Source: Prevotella sp. (lineage in GTDB: Bacteria; Bacteroidota; Bacteroidia; Bacteroidales; Bacteroidaceae). From it: DNA of 32,420 bases. The position numbers and the translations under genes were made by a program. This document shows positions 7,882 to 15,282 of the stretch, piece by piece; position 1 is the first letter of the stretch, and every line of letters begins with the position of its first letter. Where the stretch lies: assembly GCA_029054825.1 (NCBI GenBank), contig JAIDEM010000218.1:1-32420 (forward strand). The letters run 5' to 3'. Under the pieces are notes generated by a model. The model had not been told where the DNA came from. It made no database searches and saw only the letters and a list, made by a program, of their open reading frames with translations.

Positions 7882-8574
7882 ATGATAACATACAGACTCT
7901 CTGACAAGGCAACCGCTTTCACCACGACACGCATCTGCGGCCGTGACAAGGATCTGCTGTGCCCTGCACTCGGTGTGCCGTCAGAGCGTTTCGCGCGTCC
8001 TCATCAGGTTCATGGTATCGTCGTGCGGCAGATTGCGGAGGAATTTTTCTCTCTTCCAGAGAATATCCGCAAGATGCTCCTTGACGGAGTGGACGCTGTA
8101 ATATATGACGTGAAGGACGCATGTATAGGTGTCTCCACTGCAGACTGCATCCCTGTGCTCTGCTATGACCCGGAACATCATTGCGCGGCGGCTATCCATG
8201 CTGGCTGGCGCGGTACGGCGGCACGTGTCGTGGTGACGGCAGTGGAGCAGATGAGGCTTGCTTTCGGCACTGAGCCTGAGCGTCTTCGCTGTGCCATAGG
8301 GCCTGGCATCTCAATGGAATCCTTTGAGGTGGGCGATGAAGTCTATGACGCTTTCCTCAAGGCAGGCTTCCCTATGGAGGAGATGTCTGTGAGGAAGGAT
8401 AAATGGCATATTGACATAAAGGAATGCAACAGGAGACAGCTCATGTCTCTTGGTGTGCTTCCCGAGAATATAGAGGTGTCGCCAATAGACACCATGACCG
8501 ACGACCGCTTTTTCAGTGCGCGTCGCGACGGTGCTGCAACGGGCAGGATGCTTTCGGGCATCGTGCTGCGTTGA
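7882..8574 (+). CDS. pgeF: Peptidoglycan editing factor (YfiH/laccase-domain family)
   Basis: A 230-aa member of the YfiH family, recently viewed as removing wrongly incorporated amino acids (e.g. L-Ser in place of L-Ala) from peptidoglycan precursors, earlier called polyphenol oxidase. Metal-site motifs are HQVHG (41-45), STADCIPVL (85-93) and HAGWRG (106-111). The C-terminus has the usual FFSARRDGAATGRM. It follows obg by 30 bp and is likely cotranscribed; the next gene is an M23 wall hydrolase, a fitting neighbour. Confidence 0.9.
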   Translation: MITYRLSDKATAFTTTRICGRDKDLLCPALGVPSERFARPHQVHGIVVRQIAEEFFSLPENIRKMLLDGVDAVIYDVKDACIGVSTADCIPVLCYDPEHHCAAAIHAGWRGTAARVVVTAVEQMRLAFGTEPERLRCAIGPGISMESFEVGDEVYDAFLKAGFPMEEMSVRKDKWHIDIKECNRRQLMSLGVLPENIEVSPIDTMTDDRFFSARRDGAATGRMLSGIVLR

Positions 8575-8729
8575 TGAACATAATCTGCGTCCGGACCTGC
8601 ATTTCCAAGCAGTGCCTTACGGCGTTTTTACCTTATCTGATTATTTGTCCGGATACTTTCTGACCGGACTGCATAATGCTTTTACACGACGGATATACCG
8701 TCTCTCCTTACGAAAACGAACTATAGACT

Positions 8730-10016
8730 ATGAAAAAGAAAACCATCCTGTCGCTGATATTCTGTACCATGTGTGCCGTAACGGCTGTGCAGGCACAGAA
8801 CGCATTCACCCCACGTGAGCTGCAATCCATCAGTTGTGAGACTCCTGGACTGTTCGAACGCTCCTCAGCCTTTACCGTAGACTTCGGTCAGATGAGGGAG
8901 GCAGACTACTCTTTCCCGCTCCCTGTGGGCAAGGTAGACGGCATGCGCTCCAACTACCATATATCCATAAGCAGCAGCGAGGGAGATGCCGTGAAGTCGA
9001 TGTTCTCGGGCGTCGTGCGCTTCTCGCGCAATACGAAGCAGATGGGCAATACCATCGTTGTGCGCCATGACAACGGTCTGGAGACAGCCTACGGCAACAA
9101 TGCCCAGAACCTTGTGAAGGTAGGCGACCGTGTGAAGGCGGGTCAGACGATAGCTATCATAGGCACGCGCAACGGCAAGACATACTGTGAGTTTGCAGTC
9201 ATGGTCAACGGTGCACGCCTCAATCCTGAGACGCTGTTCGAATTGCGTAGCCATCGTCTGCGCCGCCAGACTCTCCTCTTCGAGAAACAGAGCGAGGGAG
9301 TGCTCATAAAGGTATTGACTGAGGAGAAGGAGCAGACCTTGAAGAAGCAGGCAGGACGCCGTCCGCCGCAGCGAGGAAACATGACACAGACGCAGCATGT
9401 CAAGGTGCAGCAGGAGACCTCTGCAAGTCAGAAGTATGCCAAGAACACCCAGTATGTGGCAAAGCTGCAGGACGACGAATCGCTGGACATAGATGAATTT
9501 CAGGCTATACAGCTTGAGGACAAGGTGAAGTCCTCACAGCGCACGGCAAAGGAGTTCGCTATCAACTTTGCCAGTCTCAAGGATGACGAGTGGGCTTATC
9601 CTATGAAGGGCGGCCGCGTCATCAGTCCTTTCGGCGGTAAACGCCGTCATGCCGGTACTGACATAAAGACGAAGGCTGGCGACCCCGTCTATGCCGCCTT
9701 TGACGGTCAGGTGGTGCTTTCCGGCAGGCATTACGGTTATGGGCTCTGCATCATCCTGCGCCACGGCAATGGCATGGAGACGCTCTACAGCCATCAGTCG
9801 AAGAATATCGTGAAGGTTGGCGACTGGGTGAAGGCTGGACAGCAGATAGGTGTCGTTGGACGCACAGGGCGTGCTACAACCGAGCACTGCCACTTTGAAT
9901 GCCGCATCAACGGTCGCCCGTTTGACAGCGTGAAAATATTCGACCATGCCAAGAACCGTCTCCGTAAGGTCATCCTTACCTATCGCAATGGCCGCATATA
10001 TGTGTCTAATGAATAG
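8730..10016 (+). CDS. Exported M23-family (LytM) peptidase with duplicated domain
   Basis: A 428-aa exported protein with a signal peptide (MKKKTILSLIFCTMCAVTAVQA). It carries two LytM-like halves. The first (about 75-170) keeps the fold (SGVVRFSR, NTIVVRHDNGLETAYGN, VKVGDRVKAGQ) but lacks the metal ligands. The second (about 295-400) has HxxxD (H307, D311), H354 and HCH (386-388), so it should be a zinc endopeptidase cutting peptidoglycan cross-links. A Gln/Lys-rich linker joins them. The inactive copy may be a regulatory or binding domain. It is probably the last gene of the hpt operon. Two small hairpins lie in the 155-bp gap upstream (8647-8669, 8688-8702), and a strong terminator follows. 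Confidence 0.9.
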   Translation: MKKKTILSLIFCTMCAVTAVQAQNAFTPRELQSISCETPGLFERSSAFTVDFGQMREADYSFPLPVGKVDGMRSNYHISISSSEGDAVKSMFSGVVRFSRNTKQMGNTIVVRHDNGLETAYGNNAQNLVKVGDRVKAGQTIAIIGTRNGKTYCEFAVMVNGARLNPETLFELRSHRLRRQTLLFEKQSEGVLIKVLTEEKEQTLKKQAGRRPPQRGNMTQTQHVKVQQETSASQKYAKNTQYVAKLQDDESLDIDEFQAIQLEDKVKSSQRTAKEFAINFASLKDDEWAYPMKGGRVISPFGGKRRHAGTDIKTKAGDPVYAAFDGQVVLSGRHYGYGLCIILRHGNGMETLYSHQSKNIVKVGDWVKAGQQIGVVGRTGRATTEHCHFECRINGRPFDSVKIFDHAKNRLRKVILTYRNGRIYVSNE

Positions 10017-10125
10017 TACGAGACACTAAGTTCCGTGTGCGGAGATGAAACGGACTTTCCGCCCTGTCTGTCAAGTAGGGAAGGGGCGGTTTCGGTATCA
10101 AGAGAGTTTTATATGCCCTGAAAGG

Positions 10126-10169
10126 AAAATCCGGATTGCCTGGCTTATTGCCGGCAATCCGGATTTTTT
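10126..10169 (+). terminator. Rho-independent terminator (possibly bidirectional)
   Basis: A perfect 15-bp stem aaaatccggattgcc (10126-10140) with ggcaatccggatttt (10153-10167), then T to 10169. The A-run on the left arm would act for the convergent minus-strand transcript too. It lies between the converging M23 gene and the 64-aa peptide gene. Confidence 0.85.
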
Positions 10170-10219
10170 CTGGTTAATAAAGATATGTCATCTTCTATCT
10201 TTCAGGATGTGGTTGGGCA

Positions 10220-10414
10220 TCAGTCGAGATCGCCCCATATTCCTCCTCCTCCGCTTTCATCTTCAGACCATTCGGTATTTCCTGCGATAGACGGTGGTAT
10301 GATATATTCCGAGTCATCTCCATTATCCTTTATGGCATAAGACAAGCAGATGATGTCGGCAGGCTCTGTCTTTATGATTTCGATGACAGGCTTTATATAT
10401 TTTCTCCTTTTCAT
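10220..10414 (-). CDS. Small hypothetical peptide, 64 aa, paired with the large surface protein
   Basis: I do not recognise a function. The peptide has a basic start (MKRRKYIKPVIEIIKTEPADIICLS) and an acidic, glycine-rich end (EWSEDESGGGGIWGDLD). Short proteins beginning KxYIxPxIE are common in Prevotella, often annotated hypothetical. It starts 7 bp after the stop of the 1125-aa gene, preceded by an A-rich stretch, so the two are likely cotranscribed. Its small size and position might suit an accessory or secreted peptide, but no signal peptide is seen. Confidence 0.55.
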   Translation of the reverse strand: MKRRKYIKPVIEIIKTEPADIICLSYAIKDNGDDSEYIIPPSIAGNTEWSEDESGGGGIWGDLD

Positions 10415-10421
10415 TTTTTTC

Positions 10422-13400
10422 TTATTTTATCAGTATTCTCTTTCCGTTTACAATATATATGCCATTAGGAAGGTCGAACAGCTTTCCGGTCGTGCCGATA
10501 CAGTGTCCTGCGGTATCATATACCATGCTCTGAGACGGCATCTTGTCAACCGCCGTACCTGATATGTATGTCGTGCCTCCATCACCTGCAATGACCTTGA
10601 AAGGCATGTGTTTGAGGGAGCTTCCTCCGAATGTCTCTTCTATCCAGAAGCGGAAGCCTTTCATCTTCGCACTGTTGGTGATATTCCACAGTTTTCCTCC
10701 ACTGAAAGCATATATATTCGCAGGAATCTGTTGGTCATAGTTGTATGTCCCGAAGAACTGTACTTTATGTGTGGCAGTGCTGTTGCTGTATTCTTCAGAA
10801 GGTTCATCTTCGTTTTCCCTGCTGTAACTTACTCCATCTATATAGTAGATGTCGCCGCTATTGTATGGTGTTCCATCAGAGAAGGCGTCCCATCCGTCAC
10901 CGGCCGTCTTAGTGTAATCAGGCTTTCGTATTGTCTCTATTATATAGAAACTGCCAGCTTTTATTACAGGCCCGTCGTCATTTGCCGGGACATCAATCTT
11001 CTGGAATACAAGCATGTCACCCTCCATGCCACGCACTTCTGCAAGACGTGTGTCATTGCCAAAGGCGTTGCGTACTTGCAGTCCGGTGAGACTTACCGGC
11101 AGCACGATAGAACTCCAGAGGTTGTCGCCTATGTTTTCTCCCCTGTTGAATGTCCTGTGGAGCAGGAGGCGTGCCTTGTCATAGTCTTTCTCCTTCCTCA
11201 TCTCATCTGTAATCTCCTCATTGAGTATGAGGTCCTCCTGACAGGAGTTTTCGTCCATATTGTCAGGAACGCCGTCACCGTCGGTATCGTCACGGACAAA
11301 CACTCCATATATCTTGATGAAGTCCAGGGCGTCAAGTACTCCGGAGAATTCTATGCCGACCTCGTCGAAGTCTTTCTCCGTATTCATTATAATAAGACGT
11401 TTATCGCCTGCACCGATGACGCTTACGCCAAGCACGTTCCAGTCCTGTTGCTCTTCCTGTTTCCCGCCGTTGAGGTATGTTGTCATTTTCATCCATTTAC
11501 CGACACCTACTGATGCGGTATATGTCTTGTTGTCTATCACGAATCCCACTTGAGTGTGCTTCCTGTAGGTATGTCCGAGATTCACGGCATATATTGCTCC
11601 ACCAGCCGAAACGGTCTTTGCGAGTGTGAGTGGAGTTTCAAGGTCATTGTCTATGAGATTTGTCAGCGGATGTGTTACATTGGCAACGCTCAGTACATTG
11701 ACATTCTTCATCCTCTCGATGTTGAGCGACGCTCCTGTCTCTACCGATACAACCTTCACGCCTGCAAGCGGTGTGGCAGGATTATCCTCCTCGGCTGCGA
11801 AGGCATAGAAGATGTTGAGCTTTGATATAGTGAGATTGAGCACACCCTCTTTCCACAACTGGAATTCATCGATGTCTTCTGCATCGTCAGGCACGATGAC
11901 CGAATAGCGCATCTTCTCTGCCTTTGAACTTCCTATGAGTCCTAACGATACGGCGTTGGACTCTTCTACAGGTTTGTTGAAAACTTCCTGCCCGTTTTTG
12001 AAGCCGCGTATGCAGAAGAATTTCAGAGCGTCAAGTCCAAGTCCTTCCGAGCGTGTCTCTACCATAAAGCCCACACGCTTCAGCTTCTTGCCTGGCATCA
12101 TATCCTTTATGGCATTACCGTCCTTTGTCCTAACACCTGTAATCATGATGTTCTCCGCGAGTCCCAGTCCGCCTGTGTCTTGGGCGTAGGCTCCGGTCTG
12201 TGCATTGAGTATATTGCTCGGGTCGCTCAGGTCATCGATGTTTATGAGTGCTCCGGATACTCCGTGCGTGTTTGTCGACAGCATGTAAACTTCATCAGAG
12301 ACATTATAAAGAGGCTTGTCGTCAATTGTCATATCTATGTCGTCCATGCCGCGGTGTATGGTCAATGTCTCTGTGCAGTGGCAGTCCTTCACGGATGTTG
12401 CGGTCACCACGTAGTCGCCGTTTACCGTCATGCCGGTAATGTTTCCCTCGCTGTCTATTACAGCGTTGGCACCTTCAGGCTGTGATGTGATGGCGTAAGT
12501 GACATCGATGTCCGCAGCCTTTGTCACCTTGTATGTCGTCTCGGTATCGCAGATGTGTGCATCGGCAGAAAGGCGCATGTCGCAACGGTGGCTGACGGCA
12601 TCGGGAGTACGTACGTATGCGTACTGTATCTTCATGCCTCCGATGCCTACGCTTCCCTGCTGCAACTCTGCACCATAGCAGTCCTGATTGACACGAATCT
12701 CAATGTCACCGCTATTGCCGCCTGTCAGTGATACTTTAAGAATGTCGCCCGAGACGGTGATGCCATCACCCCAGATGTCTTCTTCCTTCTTGCCAATTAT
12801 TTTCTTCCCAAGATAAAGTTTTATGGTCTTTCCTCCAATGTTCAGGACGTCTGTAGCATTGGCATAATGAAAGCCGAAGACGGTACCGGCCTTGAAGGGT
12901 GCTTCGTTGTTGCTGCTTTCAGGATTATAATTTCTCGGCATAGCCTTGACAGTCGCGTGTCCGCCTCCGACACCTACTGAAACAAAGTTTACTCCATTTT
13001 CCAAGTCCTCGTCAATGAGTTCTTTGGTATTCGCAATGTCGGAACTCTCCGCCTCAAGGACAAGGTCCTTCCCGAAGTCCTTGTTGAAAGCCTGTATGCC
13101 CTCTGCAGAGTTTACAAGATTGTACTGCTTAGCTTTTCCTACAAAGGCATATTTCACTCTCGTGTTTGCAATCAGTTCGAGCTTTACTCCTCCGGCAGGC
13201 ATGAGACATACCTCGTCAAACTCTTCCGGGGCCTCTACCGAGAGCGTTGTGGTCACGTCTTTGGAACCGGGAATCTTTATTAGCGAAAGACTGAGTGCAC
13301 CGGCATTCTGCCCTTCCGTGACAGGTATAGGGTCGCCAATCTTCTCCCCGTCGCGGTAGAACTGTATGGCGTATGCCTTTATCACGTCAAGCGAGAGGAG

Positions 13401-13799
13401 GCTGCCCTCGGCACTTGCAATGACAAATCCGGCTGTTGTTCCTGCCGAATAATGATTTTTCATGTCGCGGATGCTTACGACAGGAGCCACACCGACACCG
13501 ACGCTGACACCTCCGGGGAATGATGCCGTATTGCTCAAGTCCTCGTCCACCAGGTTGTCAAGGTCGTTTGCCCATGCACCGACATCTACAGTGCTTACGA
13601 GCATATTCACTTCGCATCCGTCACCGGCAAGCGCACGGCGACCGTTCAGATAGTGCTCTCCTGCCGGATCCGTCTGTTGCCATACAGGTTTCTTCATATC
13701 CTGTGATGCTGCATCGGCAACACCTGAGCATAGACAGATACATAGCAACACGTATCTGAAGACATGATTGTAGTACTTTGAAAACAATTTGAAGTCCAT
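10422..13799 (-). CDS. Large exported modular surface protein with T9SS-like C-terminal tail
   Basis: A 1125-aa protein of unknown function. A signal peptide ends near residue 30 (VLLCICLCSGVADA). Four related modules follow (about 78-220, 255-397, 507-669, 706-836). They open with LVDEDLSN, LIDEDLEN, DDLSDPSN and LIDNDLET, and close with YAFV, YAYV, YAFA and YGVFV. A bacterial Ig-like segment lies between modules 2 and 3 (about 425-485, YAITSQPEGANAVID). DTDGDGVPDNMDENSC (839-853) is a thrombospondin type 3-like calcium site. The end (VYDTAGHCIGTTGKLF...IYIVNGKRILIK) resembles C-terminal sorting tails of Prevotella type IX secretion substrates. Export to the surface is likely; ligand binding or adhesion is a guess. 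Confidence 0.8.
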   Translation of the reverse strand: MDFKLFSKYYNHVFRYVLLCICLCSGVADAASQDMKKPVWQQTDPAGEHYLNGRRALAGDGCEVNMLVSTVDVGAWANDLDNLVDEDLSNTASFPGGVSVGVGVAPVVSIRDMKNHYSAGTTAGFVIASAEGSLLSLDVIKAYAIQFYRDGEKIGDPIPVTEGQNAGALSLSLIKIPGSKDVTTTLSVEAPEEFDEVCLMPAGGVKLELIANTRVKYAFVGKAKQYNLVNSAEGIQAFNKDFGKDLVLEAESSDIANTKELIDEDLENGVNFVSVGVGGGHATVKAMPRNYNPESSNNEAPFKAGTVFGFHYANATDVLNIGGKTIKLYLGKKIIGKKEEDIWGDGITVSGDILKVSLTGGNSGDIEIRVNQDCYGAELQQGSVGIGGMKIQYAYVRTPDAVSHRCDMRLSADAHICDTETTYKVTKAADIDVTYAITSQPEGANAVIDSEGNITGMTVNGDYVVTATSVKDCHCTETLTIHRGMDDIDMTIDDKPLYNVSDEVYMLSTNTHGVSGALINIDDLSDPSNILNAQTGAYAQDTGGLGLAENIMITGVRTKDGNAIKDMMPGKKLKRVGFMVETRSEGLGLDALKFFCIRGFKNGQEVFNKPVEESNAVSLGLIGSSKAEKMRYSVIVPDDAEDIDEFQLWKEGVLNLTISKLNIFYAFAAEEDNPATPLAGVKVVSVETGASLNIERMKNVNVLSVANVTHPLTNLIDNDLETPLTLAKTVSAGGAIYAVNLGHTYRKHTQVGFVIDNKTYTASVGVGKWMKMTTYLNGGKQEEQQDWNVLGVSVIGAGDKRLIIMNTEKDFDEVGIEFSGVLDALDFIKIYGVFVRDDTDGDGVPDNMDENSCQEDLILNEEITDEMRKEKDYDKARLLLHRTFNRGENIGDNLWSSIVLPVSLTGLQVRNAFGNDTRLAEVRGMEGDMLVFQKIDVPANDDGPVIKAGSFYIIETIRKPDYTKTAGDGWDAFSDGTPYNSGDIYYIDGVSYSRENEDEPSEEYSNSTATHKVQFFGTYNYDQQIPANIYAFSGGKLWNITNSAKMKGFRFWIEETFGGSSLKHMPFKVIAGDGGTTYISGTAVDKMPSQSMVYDTAGHCIGTTGKLFDLPNGIYIVNGKRILIK

Positions 13800-13941
13800 A
13801 AACTATGAAAAATAATTACACCTAAAATTTATATTATCTATATAGTTCCAAGCGCCTGCAAGCCTTGTCGGCCGGCAAAATAGCCTTCACGCAGACCCTA
13901 CCATTATCCTCATTATCCTGTGCCTTTTTTTTTAGCGTGTG

Positions 13942-13949
13942 CAAAATTA
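13942..13949 (-). promoter_or_regulatory. -7 box for the large surface-protein gene
   Basis: The minus strand reads TAATTTTG about 140 nt before the ATG at 13799. This would leave a long leader containing a GC-rich inverted repeat (gccttgtcggccggc). No convincing -33 box is visible. Confidence 0.35.
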
Positions 13950-14237
13950 GTCAAATACTGACATGTATGGTTGTTTAGTTAATGCATATTAATATTAGGG
14001 GGGGGTAATTTGCATTATTTAATACTCTGCGCCGCATGTTTCTGTGATATTCATCTCTATTGAAGGAGAATGTGCTGGTGGAGCAGTGTGTCGAGACTGC
14101 CATGATATGAGCCCCGGACTGACGATGTCCGCTTCCCTTTTCGGGGACTCAGCCCGTGGCTGTCGATGCCTTGCATCATTACATTGTAATCCTCTTCCAT
14201 GCCAAGCGGATGGAGACTATGTAGAGGGGCATATCCC

Positions 14238-14317
14238 AAGGGTGACCTTTTACGTTATGAAAGGTCACCTTTGGCATTGTAAAGTGTCACCCTTTGCATA
14301 GTGAAAGGTCACCCTTT
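14238..14317. repeat. Second phased palindrome array, four degenerate AAAGGTNACCTTT units
   Basis: Units start at 14238 (aagggtgaccttt), 14260 (aaaggtcaccttt), 14281 (aaagtgtcacccttt) and 14304 (aaaggtcaccctt), spaced 22, 21 and 23 bp. Units 1 and 2 form a 10-bp perfect stem. It is the same repeat family as 3580-3658 but less regular, and here it lies between divergent genes, so a simple terminator role does not explain both copies. Confidence 0.75.
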
Positions 14318-14647
14318 CCACAGCAAGGAATCTCTCTCCACATCCCTTGTTTCGTCTATGCGTGCCTTTATCTTTTCCTGGCGGAGGTCAGGAGTGCCGG
14401 AACGCCGTCGTTTGTGGGGCAGTGTGTCTCTCATCGCCGTAGAGGCGGCACTGGAGCAGGGGTGGGTATATGTGTTGGCATGACTATGTGTCAGTCTTCG
14501 GCAATGAGCTGTGCCCCATGTATATGCTCCAGAATACTTACATGAGTGCAGGCAGTCTCGGTAGGCGAGGATATGGATGTTTTTATTCTGACATTACCAA
14601 GTAAAATGATAAAAAATATTAAAAACGCAAGGAAATGCATTATGCTG

Positions 14648-14679
14648 TTCTCATATTCCGATAAATATCCTTATTTTTG
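14648..14679 (+). promoter_or_regulatory. Promoter of a candidate non-coding RNA
   Basis: TTCT (14648-14651), 20-bp spacer, TATTTTTG (14672-14679): a good Bacteroidota-type promoter with no credible ORF downstream. Transcription would start near 14685. Confidence 0.5.
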
Positions 14680-14685
14680 CATAGA

Positions 14686-14904
14686 CTCTATGTGTCAGTG
14701 CTGTCTGCAACAGCGAGATGCACTCTCCATCTGCAAAAGAAAGCTGATGTGGTAAAGGTTCACATCTTTTCCCTGTTATGGTTCGGAGCGAGTTCCGGAC
14801 TGCAGGGCGAAGCTCTTTTCCCCACGCCGAGTCTGTCACGGAATGGTGCGTGGCATCATGAAGTATGACGGTCTGGGCGGGAGAATATAGAGTCACTATA
14901 TTTT
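14686..14904 (+). ncRNA. Candidate structured non-coding RNA (~220 nt), unidentified
   Basis: Between a good promoter and a hairpin/T-run terminator the sequence folds into several local stems. These are gtgc...gcac around 14698-14724, gatgtg/cacatc near 14747-14767, gttcgga/tccggac near 14780-14799, and a longer gccgagtctgtca/tgacggtctgggc arm near 14827-14879. The 5' gactctat could pair with atagagtc at the 3' end, closing the molecule. The layout recalls long-hairpin regulatory RNAs such as 6S, but I cannot match it to a known family. Confidence 0.4.
14884..14904 (+). terminator. Terminator of the candidate RNA
   Basis: aatatag (14884-14890), loop agtca, ctatatt (14896-14902), followed by further T residues. 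The stem is AT-rich and only 7 bp, so it is weak. Confidence 0.4.
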
Positions 14905-15161
14905 AGGAAGCGTTTGCACGCGCTCTGTTCTTGACACTCTGAAATTCTCGCAAAATTTCTTGAAATAGTCGGAACATGGCAACGGTGAATGCTCATGGGA
15001 TGTTTTTTTATGGACATTCCTGTATGCGTGTCTTCATGGCATTACTGTATCCTGTACGTAATGCGCATGAGGGATTGGCGTATAGGGATGATTGTATAAA
15101 CACATCGGCGTGGGTTTCGCGTTGCTCGTTCAACTATTTCGGGCAATGCGAGAAGCCTCAG

Positions 15162-15203
15162 AGTGTGGAACGGGCAACAGGCACGGATCTCCACGCTTTT
15201 TTT
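15162..15203 (+). terminator. Hairpin terminator or attenuator upstream of the exported peptidase gene
   Basis: agtgtgga (15162-15169) pairs with tccacgct (15190-15197), followed by a run of T to 15203. It sits 80 bp before the peptidase start with no gene ahead of it. It is preceded by an 8-bp stem cgcgttgc/gcaatgcg (15118-15150). It either ends an unseen RNA or attenuates the peptidase leader. Confidence 0.55.
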
Positions 15204-15282
15204 GTATAGTCTCCGGTTCTTTCTCTTTTTCTTTCCACAGCTCTGGCGCAGGGAGACAGGCAGGGTGCAAAACTGTATAGCC

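Larger units (their letters stand above)
13800..15282. other. Nearly 1.5-kb gene-free region with regulatory and RNA-like structure
   Basis: None of the short ORFs here (85, 83, 69, 77 aa and minus-strand ones) has a recognisable domain, signal peptide or plausible start, so no protein gene is called. The region lies between divergent genes. It holds a poly-G run (about 13998-14005), the second palindrome array (14238-14317), a promoter-to-terminator unit suggesting a structured RNA (14648-14904), and a terminator before pepT (15162-15203). The rest, including 14318-14640, shows nothing I can name; it may be decayed coding DNA. Confidence 0.6.

Noticed and set aside
14044-14896. Several 60-85 aa ORFs in the gene-free region
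   Set aside because: No domain, signal peptide or plausible start, and they overlap the palindrome array or the candidate RNA.
14686-14904. 6S, tmRNA, SRP or RNase P RNA identification
   Set aside because: I could not match the characteristic conserved cores of any of these by eye, so only an unnamed candidate RNA is reported.
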